Source: an uncultured Oscillospiraceae bacterium (GTDB taxonomy: Bacteria; Bacillota; Clostridia; Oscillospirales; Acutalibacteraceae). Taken from it: DNA of 64,000 nt. Positions 48,029-58,334 of the stretch are shown piece after piece. The stretch covers positions 43,765 to 107,764 of the forward strand of contig UQLR01000007.1 in assembly GCA_900541975.1 (NCBI GenBank), read 5' to 3'. How positions within the stretch are numbered: position 1 is the first letter of the stretch; each line of letters begins with the position of its first letter. The notes under the pieces were generated by a model. It was not told where the DNA came from. It saw only the letters and a program-made list of their open reading frames with translations, and searched no databases. Both the position numbers and the translations under genes were made by a program.

Positions 48029-50071
48029 ATGGCCTCCTTATTTGAAAAACCTATTGAAACGTTACATGGGGTTGGAAAGCGGCGCGGTGAGCTTTTACGT
48101 AAGCTTGGTGCGGGCACTGTGGGGGATTTGCTGCGCTTTTACCCGCGCACATACGAAGACCACAGCCATCCTGTTTATATTGGACAGGCAAAGGCGGGAG
48201 AGATATGCTGTATACGGGCTACGCTGGAAAATTCCGTAATAGAACGAAGGATTCCGGGAGGCAGGCTTTTAAGCCGCGTGGACGTATATGATGAAAGCGG
48301 CCGTATGCAGATTACCTTTTTTAACAACCGGTTTATTAAGAACATGCTGAAAATGGGGGAAACTTACATATTTTATGGAAAACTGGTGCAAAACACAGGA
48401 AGAAAGGAAATGGTGTCTCCCGAATTTTCACCGCTGCAGGGCGGGCAGCGTGTGCGGCCTGTTTACAGTGTGACCAACGGTTTATCTTCGCGTCAGGTGG
48501 AGGCGGCGGTTAAAGAAGCGCTCAAGCTTTTGCCACAGACGGTCAAAGAGCCGATACCGCCGGATATTATGAAAAACCATGCACTGTGCCCATTGCGTTT
48601 TGCTATGGAAAATATCCATTTTCCTGCAGATACGGCTGCATTGCAAGCGGCAAGGAAGCGGCTGATTTTTGAAGAATTGCTGGTTTTGAACCTTGGCCTG
48701 CGGCAGTTAAAGGGCCGTAGGCGGGAGGAAACCTGCCTGCGGCTTGTACGGGATTTTAGCGAGGAGTTTTTTACACGGCTGTCTTTTGCACCGACGGATG
48801 CGCAAAGGAAAGCAGTGGCAGATTGTATAGACGACATGATGTGCGGAAAATCCCCCATGAACAGGCTGGTTCAGGGAGACGTGGGTTCAGGTAAGACAGC
48901 CGTAGCGGCGGCATTATGTTATAGTGCGGTAAAAAATGGATGGCAAACAGCGTATATGGCGCCTACCGAAATCCTGTGCGAGCAGCATTACAGTACTTTC
49001 TGCTCCATGCTGCAGGGAACGGGCATACGCATTGCGCTGCTTACCGGTTCTGTGACGCCCGGAAAGAAAAAAGAGCTGCGGCAACAACTGGCGCAGGGGC
49101 AGATAGACCTGGTCATTGGAACCCATGCGTTGCTGTCCGACGAAGTGGAATTCCGGCGGCTGGGACTTGCCGTTACAGACGAACAGCATCGGTTTGGCGT
49201 AGCGCAGCGCGCACGGCTGTTGTCAAAAGGAAAAAATCCACATCTGCTGGTTATGAGTGCAACGCCAATTCCACGTACGCTGGCGCTTATTATATACGGC
49301 GATTTGGATATTACTGTGATGGACCAGCTGCCGCCCGGCAGACAAAAGGTGGAGACATTTTTAATTGACAGCGGTAAGCGGGAAAGAATGTATAACTTCT
49401 TAAAAAAGCAGATGGATCAGGGAAGGCAGTGCTATATTGTTTGTCCGGCGGTAGAGCAGGGAGAATTAAACCTGACCTCTGTACAGGAATATGCAGAGGA
49501 CCTGATGGCAGGGCCGTTTTGTGATTATGCCGTGGGGCTTTTGCATGGGAAGATGAAAAGCGTGCAGAAAGACAGCGTTATGCGCGCCTTTGCACAGGGC
49601 AAGATTGCGCTTCTTGTTGCAACAACTGTGGTTGAGGTGGGGGTAGACGTGCCCAATGCGGTTGTTATGGCGGTAGAGAACGCGGAACGTTTTGGCCTTT
49701 CGCAGCTGCACCAGCTGCGCGGCAGAGTTGGCAGAGGCGCTAATAAATCGTACTGTATTTTAATATCGGACGCAAAAAATGAAGAAGCCGTTGCACGTCT
49801 GCACACGATGTGTGAAACGGACAACGGCTTTGCAATTGCCGACGCAGATTTAAAGCTGCGTGGGCCGGGTGATTTTTTTGGCGCGCGCCAGCACGGCTTG
49901 CCGGATTTGAAAATTGCCGATTTGGCCGACATGCCCAATTTGGCGGCAGCGCAGAGCGCTGCGCAGGAGATTCTTTCAAAAAGCCCTGATTTATCCGCCC
50001 CGGCATATAAAAGTCTGCGCGCGGAGGTTGCAAGGCTATTTGGGAGGGTGGGGGAAAACGGGCTGAATTAG
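48029..50071 (+). CDS. recG: ATP-dependent DNA helicase RecG
   Basis: 680 aa from ATG 48029; in-frame ATGs at 48020 and 48023 are alternatives, GGATGGA being the only RBS-like sequence. The N-terminal wedge/OB region (ETLHGVGKRRGELLRKLG) is followed by superfamily 2 helicase motifs: GDVGSGKTAVA (I), TDEQHRFGV (II, DEQH), MSATPIPRTLAL (III), and QLHQLRGRVGRG (VI). It remodels stalled forks and recombination intermediates. It is convergent with sbcC with a 14-bp gap and no clear terminator. Confidence 0.96.
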   Translation: MASLFEKPIETLHGVGKRRGELLRKLGAGTVGDLLRFYPRTYEDHSHPVYIGQAKAGEICCIRATLENSVIERRIPGGRLLSRVDVYDESGRMQITFFNNRFIKNMLKMGETYIFYGKLVQNTGRKEMVSPEFSPLQGGQRVRPVYSVTNGLSSRQVEAAVKEALKLLPQTVKEPIPPDIMKNHALCPLRFAMENIHFPADTAALQAARKRLIFEELLVLNLGLRQLKGRRREETCLRLVRDFSEEFFTRLSFAPTDAQRKAVADCIDDMMCGKSPMNRLVQGDVGSGKTAVAAALCYSAVKNGWQTAYMAPTEILCEQHYSTFCSMLQGTGIRIALLTGSVTPGKKKELRQQLAQGQIDLVIGTHALLSDEVEFRRLGLAVTDEQHRFGVAQRARLLSKGKNPHLLVMSATPIPRTLALIIYGDLDITVMDQLPPGRQKVETFLIDSGKRERMYNFLKKQMDQGRQCYIVCPAVEQGELNLTSVQEYAEDLMAGPFCDYAVGLLHGKMKSVQKDSVMRAFAQGKIALLVATTVVEVGVDVPNAVVMAVENAERFGLSQLHQLRGRVGRGANKSYCILISDAKNEEAVARLHTMCETDNGFAIADADLKLRGPGDFFGARQHGLPDLKIADLADMPNLAAAQSAAQEILSKSPDLSAPAYKSLRAEVARLFGRVGENGLN

Positions 50072-50085
50072 ACGGTTTTTCCGAA

Positions 50086-52839
50086 TTAATCAGGGATGAT
50101 CACCTTTACGGTGCTTCCTTCTCTTGAGGGGAGCACTTCTATTTTTGCACCAATTCTGTTTTTCAGCTCTGTTACATGGGAGATCATACCTACGGTTCTG
50201 CCCATGCGCTGGATCTGCTCTAAAGCCCGCATTGCGGTATCGAGCGTCTCGCGGTCCAGCGTGCCAAACCCTTCGTCAATAAAAATGGAGTCCAGGCGGA
50301 TGCCCCCGCTATAGCTTTGGACAACGTCGGAAAGGCCAAACGCCAGCGACAGGGAAGCAAGGAACAATTCTCCGCCCGACAATGTATACATGCTGCGGCT
50401 GCTGCCACAGTATGCGTCAAAAATTTCAATATCCAGCCCCTTCAGCGCCTTTCCCCCGGTGTGCTCTGTAATGCGGCTGAGACTGTAACGCCCATTGGAA
50501 AGCGAGGAAAAATATTCGTTTGCCTGCAAAAGAATGTCATCAAGCATCATGCCCAGAACAAACATTTTGATAGGTGTTTTACATGCATTGTTTCCGCGCA
50601 GCAACTCAGCCAGACGGCTCGTCTTCGCGTAAGCATTTTCTGTTTCCTGCATGGAAGCCGAGCAGGAGGAAAGCATAGAAAGCGACTCGTTTACGCCGCG
50701 CAGCGCCTCTTTCATGCGTCCCGTGTCGGCCTGCGCTTTCTGGCTTGCAAGTTCCGCAAGTTCTGCTTCTTTTTGGTAAAGTGCGGGGTCTGTATCCTGT
50801 AGTGCAGGGTTTTGCTGCACCGCATCCAAAAAATCGGCTTGCGCCTGTGTAAAAGCGTCTTGTGCGTTATGCAGGTTGGTGTTTGCAATGTCAAGCCGGC
50901 GCCGGGCGTTTGTAAGCGCATCCTGTAAAGCGGAGGCTTGCTGGTCCGCAGTTTCTTTTTGTATGCCTGCTTTGTGTATTTGTTCCGCAATGGCAGCGCT
51001 GTCGTCTGCACCCTGCGGAAGGTACGAAGCAAGCGTTTCCATGGCGGATTGCATGCTTTGTATTTCCGTGGCGTTTTGTACAAGAGCCTGTTGGCTCTGC
51101 TCAAGCGTTTTTTGTGCGGATTCCAGCTCCTGCTTGCGCTGCTGTAAAAGCTGCCGCGCCTTGGGAAGCAGTGCGTCTTTTTTTTGCGCCTCTAAAAGCG
51201 CCTGCTGCGCTTCTGTCAGATCGTCACCCACGGTTTTATAATAAATATTATAACTGCCGCACAATTGCTGCTGCGCCTGATACAGCTGGTGCGTTTGATG
51301 CAATTGCGCTTTGTGGGCCAGCAGGCTGTTTTGTCTTTGTTCCAGCAGTTTCTCTGCTTTTTGCACCATGGCTTCAAGGCGTTCCAGATCTTTGGAGAGA
51401 GCGGCAAAATCCCCGCCGCTTCCACAGGCGGGAGCCGGATGGTGCAGCGCGCCACATACGGGGCAGGGCGCGTTTTCGCGCAGAGAAAGGGAAAGGGAGG
51501 CTGCCAGGTCTTTTTTTAAAAGGGCATCTGTGCGGTTGTACGCCGCTTTGTGCAGGTCCAGTTGCGTGTTGCTTTCTTCAAATTCTGCCCGTGCGTCTTT
51601 TACCAGCTTTTCGTCCTTTTCTTTTTGCAATGTAAGCTCCTGCAGCCGCTGGTAAGCCTGTGAAATCTCTTTAAGCGTCTGCACCTTGGCAAAAAGCGTG
51701 GGAATGCAACGAACTTCGTTTTGCAGCTGTTCTATATACTGTTCGCCTTTACGGCAGTTTACAAGCGCTGCATCAGAAGCTTTGACAGAATTTTGTATGG
51801 CGCTTTCCAGCGCCTTTCTCCGCTTTTGCAGCGTAGTGTATTTTTCGCGGTAGTCTGCAAGCTTTTGCGCGCTTGCAAGCGCTGTGCGCAGCGTGGCTAT
51901 TTTTGCAAGCAGTTGCTCGGAAGTTTTTTGCAGCGGTTTGATCTGCGCTGCGTTTTTTTCTGCGTCTTTCAGTGCCTTTTCTTCTACTTTGCAGGCTTGC
52001 TGCGCGGTTTTACAGGCGTTTTCACAAAGTGCCGCTTTACTTTGCAGCTTTTGCAGAGTAATAGCCGCGTTCAGGCGGGCGCTGGTGCTTTTTGCTTTTT
52101 CCAGAAGTACGTGCGCCTGTTGTGCGCTTTTGTCATAAAGAGCTGCAAACTGTTTTTGTTTTTCTTTAAGCGCCTGCAGGCTTTGTACGCCTTCGCGCTC
52201 TAAAATGCTGCTTTGTGTAATAAAAATGGAATCCATTGTTTTCTTTAGCTCGGCGGCGTTTGCAAGCAGTGCGTCCGTAACGCGCGACCATTTTTCTGTG
52301 GAAAACAGTTTTTCAAAAATTTTTGCCTTTTCCTGCGAGCTGGCGAGCAAGAGTTTTCGAAATTCCCCCTGCGGCAGCATCATAACTTTAGAAAATTGCC
52401 CGCAGTCAAGTCCCAGGATCTCCTGCGCGTATTGTGTGACGCTGCGTTCAGAGCCGGTTTGCAAAAGCGTCCATGTGCCGTTTTCCCTTTTATAGCAGGT
52501 ATGCTCTTCTTTTATTTTACGTTCTTTTGTTTTTCTGGCGGTGTATACGCTTTGGCTCCGGCAGAAACGGTAGGAGGTTTTACCCAGCGTAAAGCTGTAA
52601 TCTACCAGTGTGGGAAGGCTATCGGGCGCTGAAATATTGCGCATTTGAGAAAAGCTTCGCAGTGCGCCGGTCGATTTTCCGTAGAGCGCAAAACAGATCG
52701 CATCTAAAACAGCGGTTTTTCCTGCGCCTGTGGGACCTGTAATTAAAAAAAGGCCGCAGCGATTGAGCAGAGAAAAGTCTATTTGGGTCTTTTGTATGTA
52801 GGGACCAAAAGCCTGCATCACAACGGTTTGCGGCGTCAT
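50086..52839 (-). CDS. sbcC: Exonuclease SbcC (Rad50-like ATPase)
   Basis: 917 aa. The N-terminal Walker A (GPTGAGKTAVLDAICFALYG) and the C-terminal signature/Walker B half (YTLSGGELFLASLSLAFGLS, DSIFIDEGFGTLD) bracket two long Ala/Gln/Lys-rich coiled coils. The zinc hook is at mid-length in NAPCPVCGALHH. With SbcD it forms the SMC-like nuclease that cleaves hairpins and protein-blocked ends. The start overlaps the sbcD stop by 4 bases (ATGA). Confidence 0.96.
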   Translation of the reverse strand: MTPQTVVMQAFGPYIQKTQIDFSLLNRCGLFLITGPTGAGKTAVLDAICFALYGKSTGALRSFSQMRNISAPDSLPTLVDYSFTLGKTSYRFCRSQSVYTARKTKERKIKEEHTCYKRENGTWTLLQTGSERSVTQYAQEILGLDCGQFSKVMMLPQGEFRKLLLASSQEKAKIFEKLFSTEKWSRVTDALLANAAELKKTMDSIFITQSSILEREGVQSLQALKEKQKQFAALYDKSAQQAHVLLEKAKSTSARLNAAITLQKLQSKAALCENACKTAQQACKVEEKALKDAEKNAAQIKPLQKTSEQLLAKIATLRTALASAQKLADYREKYTTLQKRRKALESAIQNSVKASDAALVNCRKGEQYIEQLQNEVRCIPTLFAKVQTLKEISQAYQRLQELTLQKEKDEKLVKDARAEFEESNTQLDLHKAAYNRTDALLKKDLAASLSLSLRENAPCPVCGALHHPAPACGSGGDFAALSKDLERLEAMVQKAEKLLEQRQNSLLAHKAQLHQTHQLYQAQQQLCGSYNIYYKTVGDDLTEAQQALLEAQKKDALLPKARQLLQQRKQELESAQKTLEQSQQALVQNATEIQSMQSAMETLASYLPQGADDSAAIAEQIHKAGIQKETADQQASALQDALTNARRRLDIANTNLHNAQDAFTQAQADFLDAVQQNPALQDTDPALYQKEAELAELASQKAQADTGRMKEALRGVNESLSMLSSCSASMQETENAYAKTSRLAELLRGNNACKTPIKMFVLGMMLDDILLQANEYFSSLSNGRYSLSRITEHTGGKALKGLDIEIFDAYCGSSRSMYTLSGGELFLASLSLAFGLSDVVQSYSGGIRLDSIFIDEGFGTLDRETLDTAMRALEQIQRMGRTVGMISHVTELKNRIGAKIEVLPSREGSTVKVIIPD

Positions 52840-53969
52840 ACGTTTTCCTCCTGTATGCGTTTGAGTGTTTCAAAAAAAAGCGCGCAATCTTCAGGCGCGG
52901 CTGTTTGCGCGCAAATCTGCTCCATAAACTGCGTAAAAAGGACCGCATCGCCGGAAGGCTGTCTGGCCTGCCCATGCTGCAGGTCGGCCCGGCGCGATAA
53001 AAATTCGCTTTTCAGGCCTAACAGGTTGGGATAATATTCACGCAGCCTATCCATAGGCATATATACAGGCCGGTCGTCGGTAAGGGTGGCAAACAGATAG
53101 CTGTCGTCCGGCGTTTGCATACCGGCGTTATAAAGTTCCTCAAACGAGCCCTTTATGGTTTTTACGTCGTGTTTTGCATAAACTGGGAACTGTTTGATCT
53201 GCACGGCGGCACCTTCAAAGGTAACGAATGTGAGGGATTTCTTTTGGTGCGCTTCGTCAAACGAATATTTTAACGGGGAACCGCTGTAACGCGTATTGTC
53301 TCCCGCTCGTTGCGGTGCGTGCAGATGCCCGAGCGCCACATAATCAAAGCCTGCAAACGTGTCTGCATGCACTTCCCCGCTGCCGCCTACATAAGCGGAA
53401 CTTTCAGAGTCGGACGTACGGCAGCCCGTGACAAAGCAATGGGAAACCATGATATGCACACCGCCGGGTTGAAACGTTTGCCGGATTTTATCCGTCACTA
53501 TCTTGTAAGCTTGCGCAAAACCGCGGACATCCTCACAATGCAGAAAATCGCGCAGCTGTGCAGGCTCAAAATACGGAAGAAGGTAAAAATAATACGCCTG
53601 CTTGTCTTTTTCAAGGCGCACCGGTTCAAAAGCATCCTCCAGTCGGGTGGCAATATAAACGCCCCTGTCGCGCAGCAGTTCCCTGGCAAGCGCGATCCGG
53701 TCCCGTCCGTCGTGGTTTCCGGTGATCATGAGCAGCGGGATACAGAAATCCCGGCTGATGCGGACGACAAATTCGTCAAAAAGGCGGATCGCCTGTGGCG
53801 GAGCGACACTTCTGTCAAAAATGTCGCCGGCAATCACAATGGCATCTGGACGTTCTTTTTCTATAACGGGGAAAAGAACGTCGTTTAGAAAGGCGCGCTG
53901 TTCCTCCAGCATAGAAGCACCGTACAGGACCTTGCCCAAATGCCAGTCCGCCGTATGCAATAGTTTCAT
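52836..53969 (-). CDS. sbcD: Exonuclease SbcD (Mre11-like)
   Basis: 377 aa from ATG 53969 after GGAGGA. It begins MKLLHTADWHLGKVLYGASM; metallophosphoesterase motifs VIAGDIFDRSVAP, MITGNHDGRDRI, HIMVSHCFV and ALGHLHAPQR supply the Mn ligands. The C-terminal capping domain reaches the SbcC-binding tail. It is the first gene of the sbcDC operon. Confidence 0.96.
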   Translation of the reverse strand: MKLLHTADWHLGKVLYGASMLEEQRAFLNDVLFPVIEKERPDAIVIAGDIFDRSVAPPQAIRLFDEFVVRISRDFCIPLLMITGNHDGRDRIALARELLRDRGVYIATRLEDAFEPVRLEKDKQAYYFYLLPYFEPAQLRDFLHCEDVRGFAQAYKIVTDKIRQTFQPGGVHIMVSHCFVTGCRTSDSESSAYVGGSGEVHADTFAGFDYVALGHLHAPQRAGDNTRYSGSPLKYSFDEAHQKKSLTFVTFEGAAVQIKQFPVYAKHDVKTIKGSFEELYNAGMQTPDDSYLFATLTDDRPVYMPMDRLREYYPNLLGLKSEFLSRRADLQHGQARQPSGDAVLFTQFMEQICAQTAAPEDCALFFETLKRIQEENV

Positions 53970-54043
53970 AATAGCTGTTCCTCCAGGAATGGAATTATGC
54001 AAACAATACAAACAGTAAAAGCTTTCAAGATTGTAATTTGAAT

Positions 54044-54071
54044 TTGCCTATAATCTATTGTAAGATATAAT
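54044..54071 (+). promoter_or_regulatory. Probable promoter of the DD-carboxypeptidase gene
   Basis: TTGCCT at 54044-54049 and TATAAT at 54066-54071 with 16-bp spacing. Confidence 0.5.
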
Positions 54072-54109
54072 ATACATAAGTATTTTAACATACAGAGAGG
54101 ATTTTTTCT

Positions 54110-55450
54110 ATGAAGAAAAAGTTAACATATAAAATTTTGGGGACGTTTATTCTATGTCTGGCGCTGCTCTGTACGATATTTCCCACCGCGTCGGCCACAA
54201 GCTTTGACCCGGGATTTGAAACAAAATCGGATACTATTTTTTTAATCAATTTGGATACGGATACGCCGGTGTACCAGAAAAATGTGGATGAGAAACGCTA
54301 CCCTGCTTCTACTACAAAGATTATGACCTATACGGTTGTGGTAGAGCAGGTGAAAGATCTTGAAAATACAAAAGTGAAAATTAAGCAGGATGTTTTGGAT
54401 GAGCTTGATGGGACAGGCAGCTCGCTTTCCGGGCTGGAAAATCATGTGGATGAAGAACTGCCGGTTTTAGACCTTTTATATTGTATGATGGTCAGCTCTG
54501 GCAACGATGCCGCGCTGGTTTTGGCGGATTATGTGGGCAACGGGGATGTTTCTGCATTTGTGGAGCTGATGAACAACAAGGCCAAGGAGCTGGGGTGTAA
54601 AAATACACATTTTATGAATCCGCACGGATTGCACGACGACAACCAGTATACAACAGCCAGGGATTTATATAAAATTACGGAATACGCGATTTCCCTGCCG
54701 CATTTTATGGAAATTACCAATACGGTAACCTATTATTTGGACCCGGACGAAGAAGAGATATTAACCACATCCAATTATCTGATTGATGAAAACAGGGGCG
54801 GCGAATACTATTACGAGTATGCAAAAGGGATTAAAACCGGAACAACAGACGAAGCGGGTTATTGTTTGGTTTCGTGTGCAGTTAAAGACGCAACAGCTTA
54901 TATGTGTATTGCACTGCACGCACCTAACTATGATGAAAACGGGGAGTGGGCAGAAAACGGCGCAATGCTGGATTCCAAGGCGCTATATGAATGGGCGTTT
55001 TCTTCTCTTTCCATGCAAAAGATTGTTGAAGAGCAGACGCCGATATGTGAAACAAATATCAATTATGCTTTCAACCAGGATAAGCTGTTGCTCGTTCCAG
55101 AATACAGTTATTCCACCATCCTTCCGGCAGATGCAGACAAGAACAGTATAGAAATTATACCGGACGTACCGGAAGAGATAGACGCCCCGGTGACGGAAGG
55201 TCAGGTCATTGGTAAGGCCCAAATTCAATATAACGGGCAAAGCCTTGCAACCATCAACCTTGTGGCCAGTGAAACACTTGAAAGAAGCGAGCTTGTATAC
55301 GGCGCGACCATTATTAAAAACGTGATTACATCGCCGTGGTTTATTGGAGTTGCCGTATTGGTTTTAGTACTGTTCGTTATTTACCTGGTGCTTGTATCGG
55401 TCATAGGAAAAAATAAAAAGGGAAACGTAAAAAAACACCGTGATTTGTAA
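54110..55450 (+). CDS. D-alanyl-D-alanine carboxypeptidase (PBP5-like)
   Basis: 446 aa. Signal peptide (residues 1-30, ending ASA), then an S11 peptidase domain: S-x-x-K in YPASTTKIMTY, S-G-N in MVSSGNDAALVLAD, and K-T-G in GIKTGTTDEAGYC. A C-terminal beta domain follows, then a membrane helix (WFIGVAVLVLVLFVIYLVLV) near 405-430 and a basic tail, rather than an amphipathic helix. It trims stem peptides in the wall. It starts at ATG 54110 after AGAGAGG. Monocistronic. Confidence 0.94.
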   Translation: MKKKLTYKILGTFILCLALLCTIFPTASATSFDPGFETKSDTIFLINLDTDTPVYQKNVDEKRYPASTTKIMTYTVVVEQVKDLENTKVKIKQDVLDELDGTGSSLSGLENHVDEELPVLDLLYCMMVSSGNDAALVLADYVGNGDVSAFVELMNNKAKELGCKNTHFMNPHGLHDDNQYTTARDLYKITEYAISLPHFMEITNTVTYYLDPDEEEILTTSNYLIDENRGGEYYYEYAKGIKTGTTDEAGYCLVSCAVKDATAYMCIALHAPNYDENGEWAENGAMLDSKALYEWAFSSLSMQKIVEEQTPICETNINYAFNQDKLLLVPEYSYSTILPADADKNSIEIIPDVPEEIDAPVTEGQVIGKAQIQYNGQSLATINLVASETLERSELVYGATIIKNVITSPWFIGVAVLVLVLFVIYLVLVSVIGKNKKGNVKKHRDL

Positions 55451-55518
55451 ACGGCAGAGTTTTTTGTCCGATAAAAAGGAGAGAATCCGCATTCTATTAA
55501 TCTCTGTCCGAAAACAGA

Positions 55519-55567
55519 ACAAGCGGCCCGGTGCGCTTTTGTGCGTCACTGTGGCCGCTTGTTTTTT
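55519..55567. terminator. Terminator between carboxypeptidase and DUF1275 genes
   Basis: ACAAGCGGCC pairs with GGCCGCTTGT across a 24-base loop that contains secondary pairing; T-run on the plus side. It serves convergent genes. Confidence 0.7.
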
Positions 55568-55588
55568 GTGATCTTCAGAATGTTATGG

Positions 55589-56260
55589 TTATACTGGCTG
55601 CCTTTTTAGAAAAAGTATCACAACAGCTGCGAGCAAAATACCGCAGCACAGCAAAACGGAAATATCGCCCCATAGCAGGCTGCACAGACCGCCGGCAAAA
55701 GCACCCAGACAAAAAAACAGGATTATGGCCAGGTAACGCACCGCTTTTTTGCCAGCCTCCTTTTGTTTTCGCGCGGCAAAGGAGAAGACATGCTCACCTA
55801 AAGCGCGCAGATTGCCCGTGCACATGGTTGTAGCATAGGGAAGGCCGTTATTTTTTCGAAAAGAATTTACCTGTGCGGAACATATAAATGAAACAAAAAT
55901 GTTTACAAGAGAATCCGGTATGCTGTCTGGCAGGAAGGCGATTACCAAAAGCAGTCCCGCTTCCAGAAGCAGCACGACATGCCGCCATTGCACAAAACGG
56001 GCAGGCGGAAAGCGGCGGCGGATCCACTCTGTTCCGATGACACCCAGCAAAAAGGCGGCAACGGGGATCAGGCAGATAAACGATTGTACAAGCCGGCCCT
56101 GTGCAATATTTACGCCAAACAGCACCAGATTTCCTGTTTGTGCATTTGCAAACACGCCGCCTCGGAGTATGTAGGTATAAGCATCTAAAAAACCGCCGAC
56201 AAATGTAAGGCAAGCGCCAATATACAGCGTTTCATGGATGGGAATATGCTTCTTTATCAA
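55589..56260 (-). CDS. DUF1275 (YoaK) family membrane protein
   Basis: 223 aa from a TTG at 56260 preceded by GAGGAGG; upstream in-frame codons give an implausible basic extension. Six hydrophobic segments and the family motifs GACLTFVGGFLDAYTYILRGGVFANAQTGN and GLPYATTMCTGNLRALGEHVF, which form a repeated T-G-N pattern. The function of the family is unknown; transport is suspected from fold and topology. Confidence 0.85.
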   Translation of the reverse strand: MIKKHIPIHETLYIGACLTFVGGFLDAYTYILRGGVFANAQTGNLVLFGVNIAQGRLVQSFICLIPVAAFLLGVIGTEWIRRRFPPARFVQWRHVVLLLEAGLLLVIAFLPDSIPDSLVNIFVSFICSAQVNSFRKNNGLPYATTMCTGNLRALGEHVFSFAARKQKEAGKKAVRYLAIILFFCLGAFAGGLCSLLWGDISVLLCCGILLAAVVILFLKRQPV

Positions 56261-56375
56261 AATGCGCCTCCTCTTTCTGCAGAAACTTTCAATTATTATA
56301 CCAGACATATGGAAAGTTGTATACAGGTAAAAGAAAAAAGGGCGTTATCTATGCCGCCCTTTTACAGATGTACAT

Positions 56376-57104
56376 TCAGCTGTAGGTATATAATTGCTTA
56401 TAAGGATTTTTTGTATCCGGTTCTAATACGAAAAAGGCATGCTTTAAAATCGTTTTTTTCTTTTCGTCAAAGGCGTTGCAGTAGTCGTCAAGATACTCGT
56501 CAATTTCCTGCAAATCCTTTTCAGTTGCCAATCTGGCAACTACCTGACGGGGCAAATTACCGGGGAGTTCATTTTCATTACAGCGCAGAAAAATTTTGCC
56601 GCCGTGCATACCGGTTCCACAAAAATTGCCTACAATGGCCTTGGAGTCTGTGTGCATACCGAGGACAATAATCACGCCGCCCGCCTGGTATTCTCCAAGA
56701 AAACTGCCGGCAGCGCCGCCAATGACAATTACAGGCAATTTGTCCCTGTATGCCTTCATATGAATTCCGGTGCGGTAACCGGAGTTCCCCCGTATGAAAA
56801 TTTTGCCGCCGCGCATGCCATAACCAGTCGCGTCCCCGCAGGAGCCGTGCACGTAAATAGAACCGCTGTTCATGGTGTCGCCCGTGGCTTCCTGCGTGTT
56901 ACCGTATACATGGATGCTGCAGCCGTTCAGATAGCAGCCCAGCGCATTGCCGGGCGTTCCGTTTATTGTAATGTTTTTTCCTTTTAGGGCGCTTGCTATA
57001 TAGCGCTGGCCGGTGCAGTTATTAATTGTAATGTTAGCGTCTTCCGATTTTCTCACCAGGTCGTTGAGCAATTGAAAATGCATTAAATCAGCTTGTATTT
57101 TCAT
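56376..57104 (-). CDS. Glutamate synthase GXGXG-domain subunit (GltB3-like)
   Basis: 242 aa corresponding to the C-terminal alpha-subunit domain of GOGAT, a right-handed beta-helix with repeats such as GNALGCYLNGCSIHVYGNTQ, GDATGYGMRGGKIFIRGNSG and GGVIIVLG. It structures the large subunit rather than catalysing. It is the last gene of the split operon and overlaps the oxidoreductase gene by 4 bases. Confidence 0.93.
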   Translation of the reverse strand: MKIQADLMHFQLLNDLVRKSEDANITINNCTGQRYIASALKGKNITINGTPGNALGCYLNGCSIHVYGNTQEATGDTMNSGSIYVHGSCGDATGYGMRGGKIFIRGNSGYRTGIHMKAYRDKLPVIVIGGAAGSFLGEYQAGGVIIVLGMHTDSKAIVGNFCGTGMHGGKIFLRCNENELPGNLPRQVVARLATEKDLQEIDEYLDDYCNAFDEKKKTILKHAFFVLEPDTKNPYKQLYTYS

Positions 57105-58333
57105 TCTTTCATACCTCCCAGAGTTTTTGCTCTTTCGCGCTTGGAAAAAGCCATCAGCTGCGGCTTTTCTTTAATCAGTTCAAAATCTATGGTAGAAAGG
57201 CGCTTTTTTTCGCGTATTAAGGACGTGTAAATGCCTGCACGCTCCACGTCGCCGACCATAATATAGCCTTTTAAGAGGTCGTCTTTCACAATCAGCTTTT
57301 TATAGCTGCTGTCCGTTGCGACAACCTGCGGTGCACCGTCATAGCTGCCGGCAGTGATGATATGCAAGCCAAAAAAGCCGATCGCATTCATGGGGATTGC
57401 CTTGTCATACAGTGCGTCCGCGCCGGCCATATTTAACCCTGCGCATTCCCCCTGCATATAGGCGTTGGGCAAAAGCGCCAGAATTTTGTCTTGGTCTGTT
57501 GTGATGTCGTGGCTTTCCGTACAGTCGCCCGCGGCGTAAATATCTGTAAGCGTGGTCTGGCACCGCGCGCTGGTGTGGATGCCACGGTTTACCTTTGCAC
57601 CGGCCTGCTGGGCAAGTTCTGTATTGGGGCGTACACCGACCGCGATCACCAGTATGTCAAAATCAATGGTTTTTCCGCTTTGCAAAACGGCCTGTTTTTC
57701 CGTAAAATGTTCTACACTGTCGGACAATGTAAATTCTATTCCCTGTTTTTCAATATGCGCCTGCACAATGGCCGCGCTGTCCGCATCCAGAATGCTGGGC
57801 AATATCCTGTCCGCAAGGTCCACTACATGGATATGCCCAACCTTTGCGGCGATCCCTTCGGCACATTTAAGCCCGATCAGGCCTGCGCCTATGATCAGCA
57901 CGCGGCTGTCAGGGGTAATTGCACGCTCCAGAGCTTTTGCGTCGTCCAGTTTCATAAAGGTGAATTTGCTTTTTACGCGTTCCAGCCCGTCCATGGGAGG
58001 GATAAAGGGCCTGGAGCCGGTTGCCAGCAAAAGCTTATCATATTTGACTTTTTCCCCGTCCTCCAGCAGTACATGCTTTGTCTTTGGATCAATCTGTACC
58101 GCCTTTTTACCAAGAAGGGTTTGAACCGCATTGTCTTTATAAAAGGAATCCTTGCGGTACTTTATTTTTTGTTCGTCTGTTTTGCCCAAAAGAAGGTAAG
58201 AAATCAATGGCCTGGAATAGGTATGATAGGGTTCGTCGGAAATGACAGTGATCTTTCCCCGCTGGTCCATCTGCCGAATCCCTTCTATGCAGCCTGTGGC
58301 CGCGGTGGAGTTGCCAACGATGACGTAATGCAT
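57101..58333 (-). CDS. FAD-dependent NAD(P)H oxidoreductase of the glutamate synthase operon
   Basis: 410 aa with two Rossmann domains: HYVIVGNSTAATGCIEGIRQ (FAD) and SRVLIIGAGLIGLKCAEGIA (NAD(P)H), plus the FAD-ribityl motif DIYAAGDCTES. It resembles NADH-dependent nitrite-reductase/rubredoxin-reductase-like flavoproteins rather than classical GltD, and probably passes electrons through the neighbouring ferredoxin to the FMN subunit. It sits 1 bp after the ferredoxin gene. Confidence 0.9.
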   Translation of the reverse strand: MHYVIVGNSTAATGCIEGIRQMDQRGKITVISDEPYHTYSRPLISYLLLGKTDEQKIKYRKDSFYKDNAVQTLLGKKAVQIDPKTKHVLLEDGEKVKYDKLLLATGSRPFIPPMDGLERVKSKFTFMKLDDAKALERAITPDSRVLIIGAGLIGLKCAEGIAAKVGHIHVVDLADRILPSILDADSAAIVQAHIEKQGIEFTLSDSVEHFTEKQAVLQSGKTIDFDILVIAVGVRPNTELAQQAGAKVNRGIHTSARCQTTLTDIYAAGDCTESHDITTDQDKILALLPNAYMQGECAGLNMAGADALYDKAIPMNAIGFFGLHIITAGSYDGAPQVVATDSSYKKLIVKDDLLKGYIMVGDVERAGIYTSLIREKKRLSTIDFELIKEKPQLMAFSKRERAKTLGGMKE

Positions 58334-58334
58334 A